A stretch of DNA of 41,719 bases, from contig JALDAF010000003.1 of the NCBI GenBank assembly GCA_022729315.1, forward strand, positions 1-41,719, given 5' to 3'. Below are positions 1 to 7,910 of this stretch, in pieces. This DNA comes from Candidatus Nanohalalkaliarchaeum halalkaliphilum (GTDB taxonomy: Archaea > Nanohalarchaeota > Nanosalinia > Nanosalinales > Nanohalalkaliarchaeaceae). How positions within the stretch are numbered: the stretch's first letter is position 1; each line of letters begins with the position of its first letter. A model generated the notes under the pieces. The model saw nothing but the letters and a program-made list of their open reading frames with translations, ran no database searches and was not told the origin of the DNA. A program made the position numbers and the translations under genes.

Positions 1-2173
1 CGAACCGGAACCGGACCCGTACCTTGTCCGTGGCATAGTCGGAAACATCGATCGTCTCGTTCTGCCATCCCTCTGTTTCTCCCTGGTATTGTTCCAGTTC
101 ATCCCAGCCTGTCCCATCATCGATCTCTACGTATACATCATCATTATTCTGGACTTCAAGCCAGTGGGAATACGACAGTTCTGGGTCACTCACGTTGGAC
201 AGGTCGATCGGTGGCGTGACCAGGCTGCCGTTCTCCCGGTGCCCTGTCGCGTACCGGTACTCCTCCTCCAGTCCGAAGTACCATGCCATACCCTCCGACA
301 GGTACCGGTTATCGGTCCGGTACCACAGCCCGGTTCGTTCCTCCCAGACACCGAGATACGTGTCCCAGTATATGCCGGTACCGTTCGCTGAGGAGGTATG
401 GATACGTTCCCCGTTCAGGTAGATCGTGGCGTTCCCCGCGTACCGGAAGTACGGGTGAGGATTGAAGAAGTCGTCAGGATCATAATCGAACGTCTTCCGG
501 AACCGGAACACGTCTGTGTCCTCGTCTCCAGCCTGTGTAACCGCATTGCCGCCGTATCCGAGTGGTGCTGTACCGCTACTCCAGTTCCCATCATCGTATG
601 CCGGATCCATCCAGTCCCCGTCCACATCGGACACGTTGTACCGCCACGTACCCTGTTCTGCGAATACGGTATGGTGGATCGGCCGGGTTATCAACGTGTT
701 CAACCCTTTCAGGATACCGCAACCCACACAGGTTCCACCGCCAGCCCGGTAGTCTTCGATCGTCTCATGCAGCGTCTCATTATCATGTGTTAACCGTTCC
801 CGTTCCACGATGAAGTCGTTGAACGCGTTCAGTCCACCACGGGCATCCGGCGTATCCATGATGACGTCCACGAACGTGTGGGTACCGTCCCGGGCCTCAT
901 CGATCTTCCCGTGGCTGGACATGGAACCCGCAACAGATGTCGCGGCCACGGCATCGATCGCTCCGGCTTCTCCCTGCAGTAAGCTTTCATGTTCAACACC
1001 GACACGGTACGGCGTGGTCTGCCCGCTTAACTGTGCATAGGAAAGTCCTGCCTCCGTCACGTTCCCATGTATCGTATCGTTCGTCAGGTCGACCGTGGTA
1101 TGCCCGTCGGCCTCTGCTTCGTATACGGTGGCGTTCCCGATGGATACAAAGATTGTGCCGACATCCGCAGTATAGTTCAGGAAGCCCTCCACCCCCTGTA
1201 ACGTTCCAGGCACGTGGAACGCGGAGTACAGGTTGATCACACCGTCGATCCCCGGAAGCCGCTCATGGTCGATATGATGGTCTCCCCGTGCAACAGCACC
1301 AGTCGTCTTATTATGTTTGATATTCACGAACCCGCCGCTGACACTGCTTCGGTTCTGCCAGGCGAACTCGAACCGGATCAGGTTGTCACCGTCCTCCAGT
1401 GCGTCACACCGCTCCGGGTGTACCTCGGTGGAGCAGATGTGGAACTCGTCCGCACTCAGATTTCCGGTATCTGGCGCGTACGTCCCGGATTCCACGTCGT
1501 TGATCTTCAGATCAAATTCTCCTGCAAAATCGCCTTCGACCGTAATGTTCTGTACCGTGTCCAGATCTGGGAGGGATGCGTTCAGTGTCAGGTTTCCGTC
1601 CCCAACGTATCCACCGAAACACAGGTTCTTCTCATCGAACGCGGTTGCCTCTGTTAACTGGGCGCGGGCGATGTGTCCTGCGGTCGGCTGATCCCGTGAT
1701 ACACCGGATATCATCCGGGTTGCCCGGGACACCATCGCCTGGTCCGCTGCAAGGAGGCTGGTGTTGTACACGGGGGAGATCTCACCGTCATCCATCGTCA
1801 CCCGGTACTCGTACCCGTCCGGTATGATCGTGTCGAAGAACATCCGCGTCAGGTTTTGCGCCTCAGCCGTTTCGTTGGACGCCCACAGCACAGCGATCGC
1901 ATCAAGCACCGGCTTGTCAAGGTCTGCCTCCTCCATCTCTGTCTGTTCCACGAAATAAACCTGCTCATCCACAGTCAGCATATCCCGGGCGTGTTGCCGG
2001 GACGCCACCTGCATCGCGCTTTCAGCAGTGGCATCGGCCTCGACGGATTCCTGGGTTGTCGCAGCCAGTTCATGCATGGTCTGCGGGTTAGCGGTGAGGA
2101 TAAGCGCGAACGCAACCGAAATCAGCGTCAATGCCATAACCGCGTCAAATGAGAAGTAGAATCCCTTCCTCAT
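1..2173 (-). CDS. Large pilin-like/cell-surface protein, C-terminus beyond the window edge
   Basis: The frame is open from ATG 2173 to the window edge, about 724 codons. The N-terminus is basic (MRKGFYF) then FSFDAVMALTLISVAFALIL, a class III pilin-like hydrophobic helix with an acidic residue near its start. The body has many N-x-S/T sequons and a few paired Cys. Around residues 500-580 is a region like a galactose-binding jelly roll (WMDPAYDDGNW, then GYGG), and the last part (SYSHWLEVQNNDDVYVEID) resembles a lectin/glucanase-like beta sandwich. Its ATG overlaps the stop of the upstream gene by four bases, so it is the last visible gene of a pilin-like operon. Likely an extracellular adhesin or tip protein (inference). 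Domain names are by eye; the C-terminus is not visible. Confidence 0.8.
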   Translation of the reverse strand, partial: MRKGFYFSFDAVMALTLISVAFALILTANPQTMHELAATTQESVEADATAESAMQVASRQHARDMLTVDEQVYFVEQTEMEEADLDKPVLDAIAVLWASNETAEAQNLTRMFFDTIIPDGYEYRVTMDDGEISPVYNTSLLAADQAMVSRATRMISGVSRDQPTAGHIARAQLTEATAFDEKNLCFGGYVGDGNLTLNASLPDLDTVQNITVEGDFAGEFDLKINDVESGTYAPDTGNLSADEFHICSTEVHPERCDALEDGDNLIRFEFAWQNRSSVSGGFVNIKHNKTTGAVARGDHHIDHERLPGIDGVINLYSAFHVPGTLQGVEGFLNYTADVGTIFVSIGNATVYEAEADGHTTVDLTNDTIHGNVTEAGLSYAQLSGQTTPYRVGVEHESLLQGEAGAIDAVAATSVAGSMSSHGKIDEARDGTHTFVDVIMDTPDARGGLNAFNDFIVERERLTHDNETLHETIEDYRAGGGTCVGCGILKGLNTLITRPIHHTVFAEQGTWRYNVSDVDGDWMDPAYDDGNWSSGTAPLGYGGNAVTQAGDEDTDVFRFRKTFDYDPDDFFNPHPYFRYAGNATIYLNGERIHTSSANGTGIYWDTYLGVWEERTGLWYRTDNRYLSEGMAWYFGLEEEYRYATGHRENGSLVTPPIDLSNVSDPELSYSHWLEVQNNDDVYVEIDDGTGWDELEQYQGETEGWQNETIDVSDYATDKVRVRFRF

Positions 2174-2682
2174 CGCCACAGCAGTATATGTAACGTACCT
2201 CGTTGATATAGGTTTGTAGCGTTTACCAGGACCGGCCGCTCCGCCGTGGCAATATCATCAGCATCGGTGGGGGGTGTTCCCCACACAAACTCGTTTCCCT
2301 CCGCCTGCATCGTCCCGGTCTCGTTCGTCACGTTGATCACGAAGTTCGTCTCACTACTGTATCCAAGTCCCTGCCGTATCTCATCCGTGCTCATATCGTT
2401 CAGCTGTATCATTTTCTGTTCCTGTAGCACGTGGTCAGGTTCGGCAAGACCGATGATCTTCACGTCATCAACGGTCCAGTTGGCAGGGTATCCAGGTGTC
2501 CGCGCCAGTATACTGGCACTGTGATGTGACTGCTGTTGGAGCAGCCGCTCCTCACTCAAGCCGGTCTGCTGGTTGTGCGCCTCGATCCACAGCAGGTATG
2601 ACGCATTCACCAGTACCAGGAACAGGAAGATGCTGATAACAAAATCGGTTGTAAAGATCTGTCCGATCCGGTTACTCGACAT
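2170..2682 (-). CDS. Pilin-like membrane-anchored protein
   Basis: 170 residues starting MSSNRIGQIFTTDFVISIF. One N-terminal hydrophobic helix (about 12-32) follows a short polar segment containing GQIFTTDF, which resembles the QxxxEF/EY signature of class III pilins with Asp in place of Glu; the rest is extracytoplasmic with sequons. ATG 2682 was chosen over a longer upstream frame because a G-rich ribosome binding site (GGAGGGGGA) precedes it and it overlaps the previous stop by only 11 bases. The upstream and downstream overlaps indicate one operon. No specific family recognised; a minor pilin or pseudopilin is the best reading. Confidence 0.75.
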   Translation of the reverse strand: MSSNRIGQIFTTDFVISIFLFLVLVNASYLLWIEAHNQQTGLSEERLLQQQSHHSASILARTPGYPANWTVDDVKIIGLAEPDHVLQEQKMIQLNDMSTDEIRQGLGYSSETNFVINVTNETGTMQAEGNEFVWGTPPTDADDIATAERPVLVNATNLYQRGTLHILLWR

Positions 2683-3088
2683 AGAGTTCCCCCTCCTGGT
2701 TCGATATCCGGTTCTCCCCTGGCACGATATCGCCGTTAACCGTGTCAACGATAGCATCCCGGTACAGGTTCCTGCCATCCCAGGACACGACCAGTGTCCC
2801 ATCAACAATATCTATACTGTACTCGTTCCCCCGCAGCTCACCGGGTAACGTGAAGTTTCGCGAGTACCCATCCCCCTGCAGCAACGCCATCCGTATCTCG
2901 AACACCGCATCGTTCGCGATCTCCTCCGCAGTCAACGACGCCTGATGCTGCTGGACCGCTATCTGCCGGTCGGCAAACGCCGTGTAAAACGCTGTGAACA
3001 CGATCATCACAAATATCAGCATCACCATAAACTCCAGCGAGGTCTGTCCACAGCCCCTGAACGCCTTACTCCATCTGTATCGTGACAT
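2672..3088 (-). CDS. Class III signal peptide pilin-like protein
   Basis: 138 residues starting MSRYRWSKAFRGCGQTSLEF. The GQTSLEF motif followed by VMLIFVMIVFTAFYTAF is the archaeal class III pilin pattern (Q-x-S/A-x-E-F/Y, then a hydrophobic helix); processing would occur just before the Gln-containing motif. The mature part, about 100 residues, is probably an extracellular beta-rich head. ATG 3088 overlaps the upstream gene by 23 bases; an ATG at 3112 would overlap by 47 and adds unconvincing sequence. Second gene of a four-gene operon of pilin-like proteins. Confidence 0.8.
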   Translation of the reverse strand: MSRYRWSKAFRGCGQTSLEFMVMLIFVMIVFTAFYTAFADRQIAVQQHQASLTAEEIANDAVFEIRMALLQGDGYSRNFTLPGELRGNEYSIDIVDGTLVVSWDGRNLYRDAIVDTVNGDIVPGENRISNQEGELYVE

Positions 3089-3485
3089 TGGTCCTGCCTT
3101 CAGCCTCCGCAACCAGCCTGTATCGTCCGGGATCCTCCGGTAACTCCCCGCTCACGTTGAACGGGAAGGTCCGCACGAAATCGGTCCTCCCCCGCATCCC
3201 CTCGTACTGCACAACCGCGTACTGGTTTTCGATCGTCGTGTTCACCACGCCGTTCGGCACCTCCACCTGGAACGTGATCCGTGCCGGCTCCCCCTGCGCA
3301 TAGACCAGCATACTGGCCTCCTCGATCGTGTCAAGCATGTTAACCACTTTCAGCTGATCGGTGGACTCCTGCAGCCCGATCGTGGACTGCTGCGCCTCGA
3401 TCAGGAGCGGTGCAGAGATCAGTAACAGAAACCCGATAAGTGCAAGATACTCGATCGCTGCCTGACCCTGCCGCCCCTGACACAT
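3066..3485 (-). CDS. Class III signal peptide pilin-like protein, first gene of operon
   Basis: 139 residues starting MCQGRQGQAAIEYLALIGFL. The short basic leader plus QAAIEY and a hydrophobic helix is the textbook archaeal class III signal peptide cleaved by a prepilin peptidase-like enzyme; the head carries three N-x-T/S sequons. A TATA-like box (GCTTTAAAC on the minus strand, about 3509-3517) lies about 27 bases before the ATG, so the operon is probably read from a leaderless message. The function is pilus assembly or cell-surface attachment by family analogy; the exact pilus type is unknown. Confidence 0.85.
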   Translation of the reverse strand: MCQGRQGQAAIEYLALIGFLLLISAPLLIEAQQSTIGLQESTDQLKVVNMLDTIEEASMLVYAQGEPARITFQVEVPNGVVNTTIENQYAVVQYEGMRGRTDFVRTFPFNVSGELPEDPGRYRLVAEAEGRTNVTIQME

Positions 3486-3508
3486 ACTAAAGACAATAGC
3501 GTTTCCCG

Positions 3509-3570
3509 GGTTTAAAGCTATCTCCTACTCCCCGCTGGAAAAGCTGCGTGTACGGCAAGCCTATAAATGA
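3509..3570. promoter_or_regulatory. Divergent promoter region with two separate TATA boxes
   Basis: The minus-strand box near 3509-3517 serves the pilin operon and the plus-strand box CTATAAATG (3561-3569) serves the SPOUT gene. Each sits 25-30 bases before an ATG with no ribosome binding site between, as in leaderless archaeal transcripts. Confidence 0.6.
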
Positions 3571-3591
3571 ATTCGTCCCCGACACACAGGT

Positions 3592-4404
3592 ATGGAGCTG
3601 TTTATACCTTCAACATACGCCATCAATGAACGCGACGAACGGTTACTGGTGCAGCGTATCGGCAACCTGGCCCGGACCGCCGCTATCTTCGGCGTCGATA
3701 CTGTGACAGTCTACATGGATGAAGATCCGAAGGCCGACGAGAAACGGAACGCCGAACTCATGGAAAAATACCTGGAATACGCGGAAACCCCGCCGTACCT
3801 CCGGAAAGCACTGATCCCGCACGACCCGGACCTGCAGTATGCGAACGTCATGCCACCACTCCAGATCATCTCCCACGGCTACGAGGACCGGTTCCGTGAG
3901 GGAGCGATAATCGACACGGACGACCAGTCCGTGACGATCAATGCAGGGCTGGACGACCCTATCACGATCCCGGTACCGGCCGACATGAGGATCGAGGAAG
4001 GTTCCCGCGTCACACTCATGGACACGGAGGAGGGATGGGAGCTCATCGACCACCAGGGCATAGACGGATTCTGGACGTTCAACATCCGGAACGAACGGAG
4101 AAGCCTCGGCGAACTCCTTGAGGAGACGCCACGACCGGTGATCGGTACCTCGGCCAAAGGCGAACCCCTCCACAGGTTCAGCGAGTCCGGGCACGTAGAT
4201 CAGGACATCGCTCTCGTGTTCGGAAGCGCCTGGCGTGGCATCTACGAGCTGATCGACCGCGGTGACTGCAGTGAAGACCAGTTCGACGGCATATACAATG
4301 TCATCCCGGGCCAGCACACGAAAACCGTCCGCACCAGCGAAGCCGTTCCGATCGTGCTCGGTGTCATCAACGCGTTCCGCCACACCGGCAGCGAAGGTGC
4401 ATAA
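3592..4404 (+). CDS. SPOUT-class RNA methyltransferase (COG2106, putative RNA uridine N3 methyltransferase)
   Basis: 270 residues, the usual length of the archaeal family typified by MTH1 and related to human SPOUT1. The N-terminal MELFIPSTY...VQRIGNLARTAAIFGVDTV is characteristic. An inserted beta-rich segment (about 85-165) corresponds to the OB-fold insertion. The C-terminal LVFGSAWRGIYELI and YNVIPGQHTKTVRTSEAVP blocks (about 208-262) form the trefoil-knot SAM site. It probably methylates rRNA; the target base in archaea is not established. Leaderless start 30 bases after a TATA box. The next gene begins 3 bases after its stop. Confidence 0.85.
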   Translation: MELFIPSTYAINERDERLLVQRIGNLARTAAIFGVDTVTVYMDEDPKADEKRNAELMEKYLEYAETPPYLRKALIPHDPDLQYANVMPPLQIISHGYEDRFREGAIIDTDDQSVTINAGLDDPITIPVPADMRIEEGSRVTLMDTEEGWELIDHQGIDGFWTFNIRNERRSLGELLEETPRPVIGTSAKGEPLHRFSESGHVDQDIALVFGSAWRGIYELIDRGDCSEDQFDGIYNVIPGQHTKTVRTSEAVPIVLGVINAFRHTGSEGA

Positions 4405-4407
4405 CCA

Positions 4408-5247
4408 GTGAACGTCTGCGTCATCGGTGGCCGTGGCTTTGTCGGATCCGCTGTCACGGACCGGCTGGAGGAGAGCGGGCACGATGTGACCACGATGGAT
4501 CCGCAGGTCGGCGGCCAAAACCATATCAGTGCCAGCATCCTCTCAGAAGACCTTGACGAACACCTGGACGGGTTCGATGCGGTCGTCAACCTTGTCGGCC
4601 TTTCTCCGATGACACCGCCTCTCAGGGGAGGATACCGTGACCTGCACGTGGCAGGAGCAGAGAACGTGGTCGGTGCCTGCGAATCGAACGATGTTGAGCG
4701 ACTGGTGCATATGAGCGCGCTCGGCGCCGACCCGGATTCGAACATCCTATTCCTGAAAACGAAGGGGATGGGAGAGGAGGCCGTGCTCTCATCGGATCTG
4801 GACGTTACCGTGTTCAAGCCGTCTGTCATCTACGATCACGGGAACGAACTGGTGGAGTACGCGAAACTGTTTGCACCGACCAGGCTGTTCCCCCGGCTCC
4901 CGACACCGGTCCAGCCAATATACCGTGGAGACGTTGCAGAACTGTTTGCACGGACCGTTGAAGACGATATCGAGGAAGAGGTACTGGAGATCGGTGGGCC
5001 GGACACGATGACCATGTCAGGTTTTGTTGAGCAGGTGTACAATGCGTACGGATACCGCTGCTACCAGGTGCCGATGCTTCCGTTGATGAAACTTGGGCTT
5101 ACCATCATGGAGTACGTTCCGTTTGCCCCGTGGGGACGGGACCAGAAACGGTTCCTGGACTTCGATAATACGATCGATGGAAAGAATGGGGCCGATCCGT
5201 ACGTGGACCTCACCCGGTTCACGGACTGGGTCAGGGACGCATTCTAA
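4408..5247 (+). CDS. Atypical SDR / NDUFA9-like NAD(P)-binding protein
   Basis: 279 residues with GTG start (MNVCVIGGRGFVGSAV), three bases after the previous stop, so translationally coupled. The GGxGFVG dinucleotide-binding motif is at residues 7-13. It lacks the usual YxxxK catalytic pair at the expected spot, as in the complex I NDUFA9-like atypical SDR group, and contains the conserved PSVIYD and QPIYRGDVAE blocks (about 145-175) typical of that group. Its substrate is unknown; a role in redox sensing, quinone-related metabolism or assembly is possible. The end converges on a small gene on the other strand. Confidence 0.75.
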   Translation: MNVCVIGGRGFVGSAVTDRLEESGHDVTTMDPQVGGQNHISASILSEDLDEHLDGFDAVVNLVGLSPMTPPLRGGYRDLHVAGAENVVGACESNDVERLVHMSALGADPDSNILFLKTKGMGEEAVLSSDLDVTVFKPSVIYDHGNELVEYAKLFAPTRLFPRLPTPVQPIYRGDVAELFARTVEDDIEEEVLEIGGPDTMTMSGFVEQVYNAYGYRCYQVPMLPLMKLGLTIMEYVPFAPWGRDQKRFLDFDNTIDGKNGADPYVDLTRFTDWVRDAF

Positions 5248-5261
5248 CGTGTACCTGTTAT

Positions 5262-5477
5262 TCAGGAGAACGGGTTCGGCAACCGTTCATATACCTGCAG
5301 TGCGCGCTCCCGGAGTTCTTCACGGTTCCAGTACAGCATCGCCGCTACAAACACGACAAGAAACACGTAGACCACAACACCATCCCACATCACGGGACAT
5401 CCCTCTGAACGGGTGCATTCCTGGCCGGTCATCCACCCGAACCAGGTGTTCCACGTATCCGGATCGATCCGGGTCAT
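5262..5477 (-). CDS. Small single-pass membrane protein, unknown
   Basis: 71 residues, MTRIDPDTWNTWFG start, two Cys in ECTRSEGC, one transmembrane helix (WDGVVVYVFLVVFVAAMLYW, about 31-50) and a basic amphipathic tail. The long open frame that contains it begins upstream, but the part before 5477 runs antisense-like through the neighbouring protease gene and is not protein-like. A T-rich box about 27 bases before the ATG fits a leaderless start. Possibly secreted-side disulfide and cytosolic tail. No family recognised. Confidence 0.6.
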   Translation of the reverse strand: MTRIDPDTWNTWFGWMTGQECTRSEGCPVMWDGVVVYVFLVVFVAAMLYWNREELRERALQVYERLPNPFS

Positions 5478-5520
5478 GGTTGTAGGTAGTGCGCCACTGC
5501 TCAAAAAGGTGTTGTTCCCC

Positions 5521-6105
5521 TCAGGAGGAGAACCGATCAACGACTTCGCGAATCGTTGCGTCTGCAAACGTCCGTTCATACAACTCCTGCAGGTACCTGA
5601 AGGTGTGCGTATCAGCCTCCGGATCATCCCCGAACGAATCGTACACTGTGTACGCGGTTTCCAGATGGTCAGCAGCGTGGTCACCAAACGAATAGTCTTT
5701 TGACACACCCGTTAGTGCTCGCTCGCGCCTTATATCGCTATCAAGGCCCTCAGTCTTCAGCAGGTCGTAGAAGGTGGCGGTTGCCTCTTCTACCGCGTTG
5801 ACTTCTGGATGGTGAGTCTGCACTATGATATCCCTGAAGGTATCAGCATCGTCACTATAACACTTGTGGATGAGTTCATGGCCCAGTATCGCCTGTTGCC
5901 ACTCATCACCGTATCTGTCAAACCGAGAGTTGACGTATACCCTGTCCGTCACCCGGTTATAATATGCTTCCGCGGAATCCCCTGTTACCGTTTTCAAAAA
6001 CCACATATTGCTGTGGGCAACCCGCGGCAGCTCTGCAAGTTCGAACCCGTACCGTGCAAGGTCGTCCCGTGCAGAGACCGTTGCTGCGTACAGGTCTGGA
6101 TCCAT
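5521..6105 (-). CDS. Zinc metalloprotease-like protein (HELIH)
   Basis: 194 residues, MDPDLYAATVSARDDLARYG start. HELIH at 76-80 is a canonical zincin motif and EVNAVEEATATF (101-112) supplies a likely third ligand (Glu106 or Glu107), the gluzincin arrangement. There is no signal peptide or transmembrane helix, so it is probably cytoplasmic. The C-terminal third is acidic and helical. No precise family recognised; substrate unknown. It lies between a small membrane protein and ndk, all on the minus strand but with gaps of 43 and 73 bases, so co-transcription is uncertain. Confidence 0.7.
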   Translation of the reverse strand: MDPDLYAATVSARDDLARYGFELAELPRVAHSNMWFLKTVTGDSAEAYYNRVTDRVYVNSRFDRYGDEWQQAILGHELIHKCYSDDADTFRDIIVQTHHPEVNAVEEATATFYDLLKTEGLDSDIRRERALTGVSKDYSFGDHAADHLETAYTVYDSFGDDPEADTHTFRYLQELYERTFADATIREVVDRFSS

Positions 6106-6178
6106 GATCTGTTCACCACCGGATGGGCGAGAAAGAGAAAAAATCAGCGTAAGGGGAGGAACGTTCCCCGTGCTGAGT

Positions 6179-6670
6179 TTACGCGATGTGGTACTCGTCT
6201 ACGCGCTCATAGTCGTGGATCTCGTCCTCATCGAACCAGATGCCGACCTCTTCCTCTGCTTCTTCCGGGTTGCCGGAGGCGTGGATCACGTTCTTCACTG
6301 CCACACCTTTCTCGTCCGCGTGCTCGTAGCTCATGTGGGTGAAGTCTCCGCGGATCGTGCCCGGCATCGCGGACCGGGGTTCGGTCTCTCCTACAAGTTT
6401 CCGGACGTTCTCCACCGCGTTCACACCTTCAAGGACGCCGGCAACGATCGGTCCTTCCTTCATGAACGAGGCCAGGCCCTCGTAGAAGTCCTTGTCAACG
6501 TGTTCACTGTAGTGTTCTTCCAGGATGTTGTCAGTCGCCTGCACCATCTTCAACGCGGCAACACGGAGACCTGCCCGCTCAAAACGGTGCATGATCTCGC
6601 CCATGATCCCGCGCTGCACAGCATCCGGTTTAAACGCGATAAACGTCCGTTCGATCGTATCTTCTGTCAT
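6179..6670 (-). CDS. ndk: Nucleoside diphosphate kinase
   Basis: 163 residues. It transfers gamma-phosphate from ATP to nucleoside diphosphates through a phosphohistidine. Visible family marks are FKPDAVQRG (13-21), the Kpn-like loop with GPIVAGVLEG, RGDF, and the active-site block NVIHASG with His130. Archaeal ndk often sits next to rpl24e; here it is more than 20 kb from the ribosomal protein operon. The start ATG 6670 is about 31 bases from a TATA box that also serves the divergent Nudix gene. The cytosolic enzyme normally forms hexamers. Confidence 0.97.
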   Translation of the reverse strand: MTEDTIERTFIAFKPDAVQRGIMGEIMHRFERAGLRVAALKMVQATDNILEEHYSEHVDKDFYEGLASFMKEGPIVAGVLEGVNAVENVRKLVGETEPRSAMPGTIRGDFTHMSYEHADEKGVAVKNVIHASGNPEEAEEEVGIWFDEDEIHDYERVDEYHIA

Positions 6671-6700
6671 TGGGTATCACGATACGAGCTGTACTGCCGA

Positions 6701-6712
6701 TATTTAAAAATA
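6701..6712. promoter_or_regulatory. Shared divergent TATA box between ndk and Nudix gene
   Basis: TATTTAAAAATA is nearly self-complementary and is the only good TATA match in the 62-base gap. It lies 21-32 bases from the Nudix ATG and 31-42 from the ndk ATG, so both leaderless starts fall within reach of the same box. Confidence 0.55.
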
Positions 6713-6732
6713 TCTCGGCGAACAGTTCCGCT

Positions 6733-7290
6733 ATGACCGGTACTGAAACGGTAGATCATGATGTGGAGATCGACGTGGCGATGGCGGTGACCCGTGACAC
6801 GGAGACAGGCCAGTATCTGATCATCAGGAAGCACCAGGATTACCGGGCATCAGACGAAGCGGAGTCAGGTGGCCGGTACGACCGTACGCCCTGGGAGGTA
6901 CCGGGCGGTAAGATTGCGGCAGAGGATTTTGAAGCATACGATCTTGGTAAGGACGATTATGGACACGGCACGTACCATGAAGCTGCTGAGGGGCGTGTCG
7001 TGGAGCATGCTGCTCGCCGGGAACTTGAAGAGGAAACCGGGTTAGACGGCACAGTTCTCCGGACAGCGGCCCCGTACCACGTTGTTCAGGAGGATGGTGA
7101 CACGGTGAAGGATATCTACTTCTATCCTGTCCTGCTGGCGGCGGATATAGACACGCCATCCATCAGGACATACATGAACGGTCTGACCGATCCAGAGCAT
7201 GACGGCGTCGAAACAGGTGATGTAGCAGCAATCCAGAAGCGGTTGACACAAAACGAGATGCAGGCGTTCAAAGACCTTAAACTGGAGTAA
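6733..7290 (+). CDS. Nudix hydrolase with an expanded Nudix box
   Basis: 185 residues, MTGTETVDHDVEIDVAM start. Nudix enzymes cleave nucleoside diphosphates linked to another moiety. The box starts as expected (PGGKIAAE) and ends as expected (RRELEEETGL), but about 27 residues (DFEAYDLGKDDYGHG and following) sit between the conserved Glu and the RE..EE..G part, where the consensus has 7. The metal-binding REL-EE-TG core is intact, so activity is plausible. ATG 6733 was chosen because it lies about 25 bases from the TATA box; an upstream in-frame ATG at 6670 overlaps the ndk start. Substrate unknown. Confidence 0.85.
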   Translation: MTGTETVDHDVEIDVAMAVTRDTETGQYLIIRKHQDYRASDEAESGGRYDRTPWEVPGGKIAAEDFEAYDLGKDDYGHGTYHEAAEGRVVEHAARRELEEETGLDGTVLRTAAPYHVVQEDGDTVKDIYFYPVLLAADIDTPSIRTYMNGLTDPEHDGVETGDVAAIQKRLTQNEMQAFKDLKLE

Positions 7291-7305
7291 CCGGTGCGTG
7301 ATAGT

Positions 7306-7731
7306 CTACTCCCAGTGTGTGACGTCACGGAACGTTGCTTCACAGGTCAGCAGTGTGAAGTCCTCGTGTGCTGCCTCCCAGTCCGCACAGGTCTGGCCGT
7401 CATGTTCCGCATCTCCATGGTCTGTCCAGTCCAGACCGTCCATTTCCGGGTTGGCGTTACACAGACCCTGCGCTGTCACAGCGCACTCTGCCTCCGCAGT
7501 CTGCCATTCCTCCGCCTCGTCAGGATGGATGCAGTGCGTGTCTAGGTGTTCGATGCCGATGCAGACACCGCTGACCTCGTATCCGGAGCATTCGATAGAT
7601 GTCTCGCAGTAGCCGATGGAGAACGTATCATCTTCGGTCATCGTGTAATTGTGGTATGCACCAGCAACGGCGATGAAAGCGATGATCAGAACCAGGTACT
7701 TCAGGTGAGGATCAACATCGTCCAGCGGCAT
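7306..7731 (-). CDS. Membrane-anchored Cys-rich extracytoplasmic protein, unknown
   Basis: 141 residues, MPLDDVDPHLKYLVLIIAFIAVAGAY start: one N-terminal transmembrane helix and an acidic exterior domain with eight cysteines (in IGYCETSIECSGYEVSGVC, THCIH, AEC, LCN, TCADW, TCEAT), consistent with four disulfides. ATG 7731 is preferred to 7737 because a TATA-like CCTTTATGA lies about 29 bases before it. Convergent with the Nudix gene, 15 bases apart. No family recognised; Cys pattern suggests a secreted, oxidised fold. Confidence 0.65.
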   Translation of the reverse strand: MPLDDVDPHLKYLVLIIAFIAVAGAYHNYTMTEDDTFSIGYCETSIECSGYEVSGVCIGIEHLDTHCIHPDEAEEWQTAEAECAVTAQGLCNANPEMDGLDWTDHGDAEHDGQTCADWEAAHEDFTLLTCEATFRDVTHWE

Positions 7732-7740
7732 ACACATTAA

Positions 7741-7910
7741 GCATATGATGCATATTCATAAAGGTTTAGCCGCTGATTCCCCGCCACGGTATTCGTCGGC
7801 GTATCCGGGTGCTGTCAGTGACATATAAAAACTGTTGTTGACGGGGGGGAAGGGAGGAGTTCCGGGTCCATCCAAAGCAGTTTTAACCCTTGACTGAGTA
7901 CGTATGTCAC
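7741..7910. other. Intergenic region with two TATA-like boxes
   Basis: Besides the box serving the ATPase gene (7880-7887), ACATATAAAAACTG at 7819-7832 is a second strong match followed by a G-rich stretch (7843-7858). It could start a short untranslated transcript of about 60 bases or a longer leader; no protein or RNA family is recognised. Confidence 0.3.

Noticed and set aside
3643-4524. Long minus-strand open frame (293 codons) antisense to the SPOUT gene
   Set aside because: It follows the codon phase of the opposite gene, shows no family features and has no promoter; the SPOUT protein on the plus strand is recognisable over its full length.
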